A DNA stretch of 64,000 nucleotides. It comes from Streptomyces zagrosensis (GTDB lineage: Bacteria; Actinomycetota; Actinomycetes; Streptomycetales; Streptomycetaceae). Position 1 is the first letter of the stretch. The number at the start of each line of letters is the position of its first letter. Of the stretch, positions 61,901-64,000 are shown one piece after another. The DNA lies in NCBI RefSeq assembly GCF_014203645.1, contig NZ_JACHJL010000028.1, positions 1-64,000 on the forward strand, in the 5' to 3' direction. The notes beneath the pieces were generated by a model. It was not told where the DNA came from. It searched no databases and was given only the letters and a program-made list of their open reading frames with translations. The position numbers and the translations under genes are program-made.

Positions 61901-62540
61901 CGGGCTGGTCGGCTTCGGTGTCGGCTTCGGTGTCGGCGTCAGTCTGGTCCGCTTCGGTCTCGGCCGGGCCGGTCCCGTGCCGTGTGGGCAGTGCCCCCGT
62001 ACGGAAGACGGCCGTTGCCCGGTCCTGGCCCTCGGCATGGGCACCGGCACCGGCACCGGCATCAGAGCCGTTGTCCGGCGTCGAGCCGTTGCGTGCGGAA
62101 CCGCGCCCCGAACCGTTCCGAGCGGGGCCGCCCTCCGCCGCTCCCTCGGCCTGGCCCGTTTCGTCCGTGGCCGACACCGCCCGCGACGCCGAGCCCGAGC
62201 CCAGTTCCGCTTCCGGCCGCGCACCCGGCGCAGCACCGGTGCGCGTAGAAGCGCTTGAAGCGCCGTTCTCCGCGCCGGTGGCGCGGGACCGACCATCTGA
62301 CCCACCCGTGCGCCCCAGCGGCCCCGAGGCGGCCTTGGAGGCGCCGTCAGGCTCCTCGGAGCGGTCTACGCCCCCCGGTGTCGCCCGAGAGGCCGCACGC
62401 GCCGCGCTTTCGCGCTCCGCAGCGGACTTCGGTGCTCCCTCCGCTTCACGCCGGTCGGTGAGCCGCGGGTCACGTTCGCCCCTGGTGGTCTCCCCCGATG
62501 ACTTTCGCTGCTCTGACCTGTCGGGGGACTCGCCCGCCAC
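58959..62540 (-). CDS. D-alanyl-D-alanine carboxypeptidase (DacA/PBP5-type) with a giant cytoplasmic tail
   Basis: A 1193-aa protein from GTG 62540, preceded by AAGGAGG. Residues 1-785 are disordered, Ser/Ala/Gly/Asp/Thr-rich and Arg-dotted. They carry five related short motifs: DRATAVF (twice), DSPTSVF, DRPTAVF and ERTSQF. One membrane anchor follows (IWTPLVLVLAILFGIAQS, about 795-812). The peptidase part has SVAK (near 869-872), SANN (near 934) and KTGTTTKAGG (near 1035), the SxxK/SxN/KTG triad of DD-carboxypeptidases, then a beta domain. It trims peptidoglycan stem peptides outside while the tail stays inside. The tail is far beyond the family's usual 400 aa. Confidence 0.92.
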   Translation of the reverse strand: MAGESPDRSEQRKSSGETTRGERDPRLTDRREAEGAPKSAAERESAARAASRATPGGVDRSEEPDGASKAASGPLGRTGGSDGRSRATGAENGASSASTRTGAAPGARPEAELGSGSASRAVSATDETGQAEGAAEGGPARNGSGRGSARNGSTPDNGSDAGAGAGAHAEGQDRATAVFRTGALPTRHGTGPAETEADQTDADTEADTEADQPDADADAEADQPDTHADTGSAAAGSGAEASAETAADTYTAGSDTAAAAPRASAGSATGSTPSSPSMQDSVSGSDPASAAGSDARADAGSGAVSKVGGGQVTPGGDARLRAAVAAWVAKAGTDEADDETGEGSANGAQEGARDDRTSARNDAAVSTTADTADTDSATGSGSRSTSGSGPDSGSGSGAGSTVTGAASADSVTDDSTKDFPDDSAAGPFDAVAGKPSDRATAVFGAVRGAAAGNRAAQRGDADDRADAKRGEADSDRGGDRGGERAFGSGGDAQPVDSPTSVFGTVRPKDRNGAGAKGDTDASASGPTTKDADKGVGKDTARGAEKDTNIDTGTSTDTSAGTGTDISTGTGTDTGASARPVDRPTAVFKALRPSDAPRAPGAAAAGAGTTAGQRPDNGQGAGADRRRGAGQGAGASAGDAGQSAPSVERTSQFVPLKSADERPAKPAAAASGKGAAGTAAGTQPGTRRQPGGKPQPGEQAGAGAGVVPGTESTKQQPTLPTPGAGFPTPKTGAAPGGAGAAAAGTAAGTAGTGTAAGAAGTGTGASAAPLDLLAQLTNTPPPPKTLTRTVVRRVKIWTPLVLVLAILFGIAQSVRPLPAPELNLTANETFSFDGAKPSMPWPGSGQAVVEVEGLGSLGAYGEQKPAPIASVAKVMTAYVIMRDHPMKAGADGPKITIDAKAAADAGKAADGESVVKVDEGAKITQREAIEGIMIASANNVARLLARWDSGSEAEFVKKMNEAAKSLGMKNTTYTDPSGLNATTVSTAADQVKLAKKAMDDPTFREVVKMPKYNDSRGDEHGNWNRLVPFNGVVGIKTGTTTKAGGNLVFAAEKKIGGTKQLIIGAVLSQPPAKRDNSILTGVLDASKKLILEAQDTLQDRKVVKKGDVVGEVDDGLGGKTQVIAVKDVTAVGWSGLTVNLELTDGGESLPHEAKAGTVVGTLTVGHGPGQVKVPVALKDALSEPSFGAKLIRIT

Positions 62541-62808
62541 CGATGCCTCCTTGAAATACGTGGCGCGGGACGCGCCACTGCCCGTGGCACCGCGTCCCGC
62601 CGCCCAACCGTCTACCAGTGTCCTGTGTCGCTGCGACGCATGTGCGCAGCCGCTCCGCCCATATGCGCAGCCGTTTCGCCAAGGGGCGCCGCCCACCTGC
62701 TAGACGAGAACGACATACCTACCGGTTCCCGTCCGAAGTGACCACGCACTCTCGACAGACAGATGTGAGAGGGGTCACCCTGTCACTCATCCACGCGGGG
62801 AGGCATGG

Positions 62809-63576
62809 ATGGGCAGGAGCCGCAGAACAATTCCGGAGGAGCTTCTGTTGCTCGCTTTGGACCCGGCGACGGGAACCACAGCGCAGCCGCAGTCGCTTGA
62901 CCTCGGCCTAGCCGGGGCCCAGCTAGTAGAGCTGGCTCTGGCAGGACGGATAGCCCCAGATGGGGATCGTATCGCCGTGGTACTACCACGGCCGACCGGA
63001 GATCCGACGTTGGACTCCGCGCTCGAACTGCTGCGCCGACGCGGCAGTCCGGTGCGCGCCGTCCACTGGATCGGCGGGCCCCGACTGGGGCTACGCCAGA
63101 CGTATCTCTCGCACCTGGAGCGGTGCGGCATGGTGCATGCCGTGGCGGGCCAGATGTGCGGGGTATTGCCGACGACTCGCTACCAAGCGACGGAGACGGC
63201 CATCAGCCGGGAGATCAGGACCCGGCTCGATAACGCGATCCGTACCGGCGTACCGCCGGACCCACGGACCGCGGCGCTTGCCGCCCTGGCCCACGCGGTC
63301 GGGCTCGGCAAGCATCTGTACCCGGGGAATGAGGGGCGTTCATCGCGCTCCAGGCTCCGGGATCTGATTAGGCACGACCCGATGGGTGGGCTCGTGGCGC
63401 ACGCCGTGATGGACGTACAGAACGGCGCCGCCGCACCGCCACGGCGAGCACCGGCCCCAACAGGCCGGCCAGCCGGGGCGCGGCCCGCTGCGGAGACGGC
63501 GACAAGCGTTTCGGCGCAGTCGGCGTCCTTGCACGGGAGCATGGACGGAAGCATGGCCCGCGTCGGCGCTCGCTGA
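62809..63576 (+). CDS. GOLPH3/Vps74-family (GPP34) protein
   Basis: A 255-aa homologue of eukaryotic GOLPH3, which binds phosphoinositides. The family opening TIPEELLLLALDPATGTT is followed by LAGAQLVELALAGRIA, and YQATETAISREIRTRLDNAIRTGVPPDPRTAALAALAHAVGL is the usual late helix region. The last 45 residues are Ala/Pro/Ser-rich. A GGGGAGG site precedes ATG 62809. It is divergent from the giant carboxypeptidase gene over a 268-bp spacer. In bacteria the family is multicopy in Streptomyces and its lipid partner is unknown. Confidence 0.9.
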   Translation: MGRSRRTIPEELLLLALDPATGTTAQPQSLDLGLAGAQLVELALAGRIAPDGDRIAVVLPRPTGDPTLDSALELLRRRGSPVRAVHWIGGPRLGLRQTYLSHLERCGMVHAVAGQMCGVLPTTRYQATETAISREIRTRLDNAIRTGVPPDPRTAALAALAHAVGLGKHLYPGNEGRSSRSRLRDLIRHDPMGGLVAHAVMDVQNGAAAPPRRAPAPTGRPAGARPAAETATSVSAQSASLHGSMDGSMARVGAR

Positions 63577-64000
63577 CGGCGGTCCTGTGTCGGATGCGAC
63601 GAAAAACCGTTTCGTCCGATGTGCCGCCGGTCAGTTCGCTCCCGGTCAGCACATCGCCAACCGGCACACCGCCGGCCGACCCAGCGCCAGTTGGCGTTAC
63701 CTCGGCCGGCGCGACGCCATGGCACCACCTGGCGACGCAGGCACTACTCGCTCCACCCGCTCCACACGCAGCACCAGTTCGTCACGTACCACGCAACACC
63801 AGCACCACAGGTAACTCAGGGCACCACCACGTAGGACGGCGTGAGCCGACGGCTGGGAACCGCTCAACACCCCGCCAGCACCGTCGGCGTCACACCCGCA
63901 GCACCAGCGCTACGAGGTGTCGGCAGCGTTCCCCAACGCCGCACGGCACCGAGGCAGCGCACCAGCACCACACCGATTCACCTAGCGATACCAGCACCAC
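63577..64000. other. Gene-free right end of the window
   Basis: 424 bp with no supported gene. It becomes rich in caccac, caccag and gcacc units, a simple-sequence composition like 29918-30050. A gene starting beyond 64000 could use it as a leader. Confidence 0.5.

Overview
The window is high-GC actinomycete chromosome, almost certainly from a Streptomyces or a close relative. Signs are the strong third-position GC bias, frequent GTG/TTG starts, the principal-like sigma factor hrdD next to a phosphinothricin-type acetyltransferase, and a galU/moeA/moaC/mogA/rimJ block of the kind found in Streptomyces. About 50 protein genes and two tRNAs can be supported. Most of the window is conserved chromosome with accessory patches.

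Region 1 (1-6131): a two-gene NLR-type immunity module (an NB-ARC/TPR protein and a small upstream partner, each carrying a related short amyloid-like motif), a secreted amidase, a GNAT enzyme and tRNA-Ala(CGC). Region 2 (6225-13329): a leftward block of galU, moeA/gephyrin-like glp, moaC, mogA, rimJ and a membrane protein resembling the gephyrin receptor of corynebacteria, with 5-formyl-THF cyclo-ligase divergent. Region 3 (13503-24476): penicillin-acylase-family protein, cation/proton antiporter, MFS exporter, an FmdB-type zinc-ribbon gene under a CIRCE-like operator, MTA phosphorylase, a SAF-domain protein and mscL. Region 4 (24648-32510): an acyl-CoA-synthetase stub, a DmpA-type peptidase, hrdD with a perfect sigma-R-type promoter, a GNAT gene, a frameshifted questin-oxidase-like gene, and a MarR gene preceded by a six-codon leader ending in the rare codon TTA.

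Region 5 (32655-39528): DHA2 exporter with its TetR regulator, an M6-like secreted metalloprotease, and a second TetR gene divergent from a small membrane-protein operon, with an inverted-repeat operator between them. Region 6 (39719-42760): tRNA-Arg(CCT) followed by a decayed mobile island: an integrase relic whose catalytic Tyr codon is now TAG, an intact PIN-domain toxin/antitoxin pair, and the tail of a second integrase.

Region 7 (42859-51358): YceI and AhpD-like proteins beside an ECF41-type sigma factor with palindromes in the spacers. Next comes an unusual two-gene cassette, a class III aminotransferase fused to an adenylate-forming domain and a LuxC-like acyl reductase, which together could convert a carboxylic acid to an aldehyde and then an amine. 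A small Cys/His protein and a methyltransferase follow. Region 8 (51625-63576): recQ, osmC, an esterase/OhrR pair sharing a perfect OhrR-type operator, a polytopic membrane protein, a very large DacA-type carboxypeptidase with a repeat-bearing cytoplasmic tail, and a GOLPH3-family protein. Several genes carry in-frame 9- or 15-bp tandem repeats in disordered tails.

All functional calls rest on motif reading and memory of families. No database search was run.
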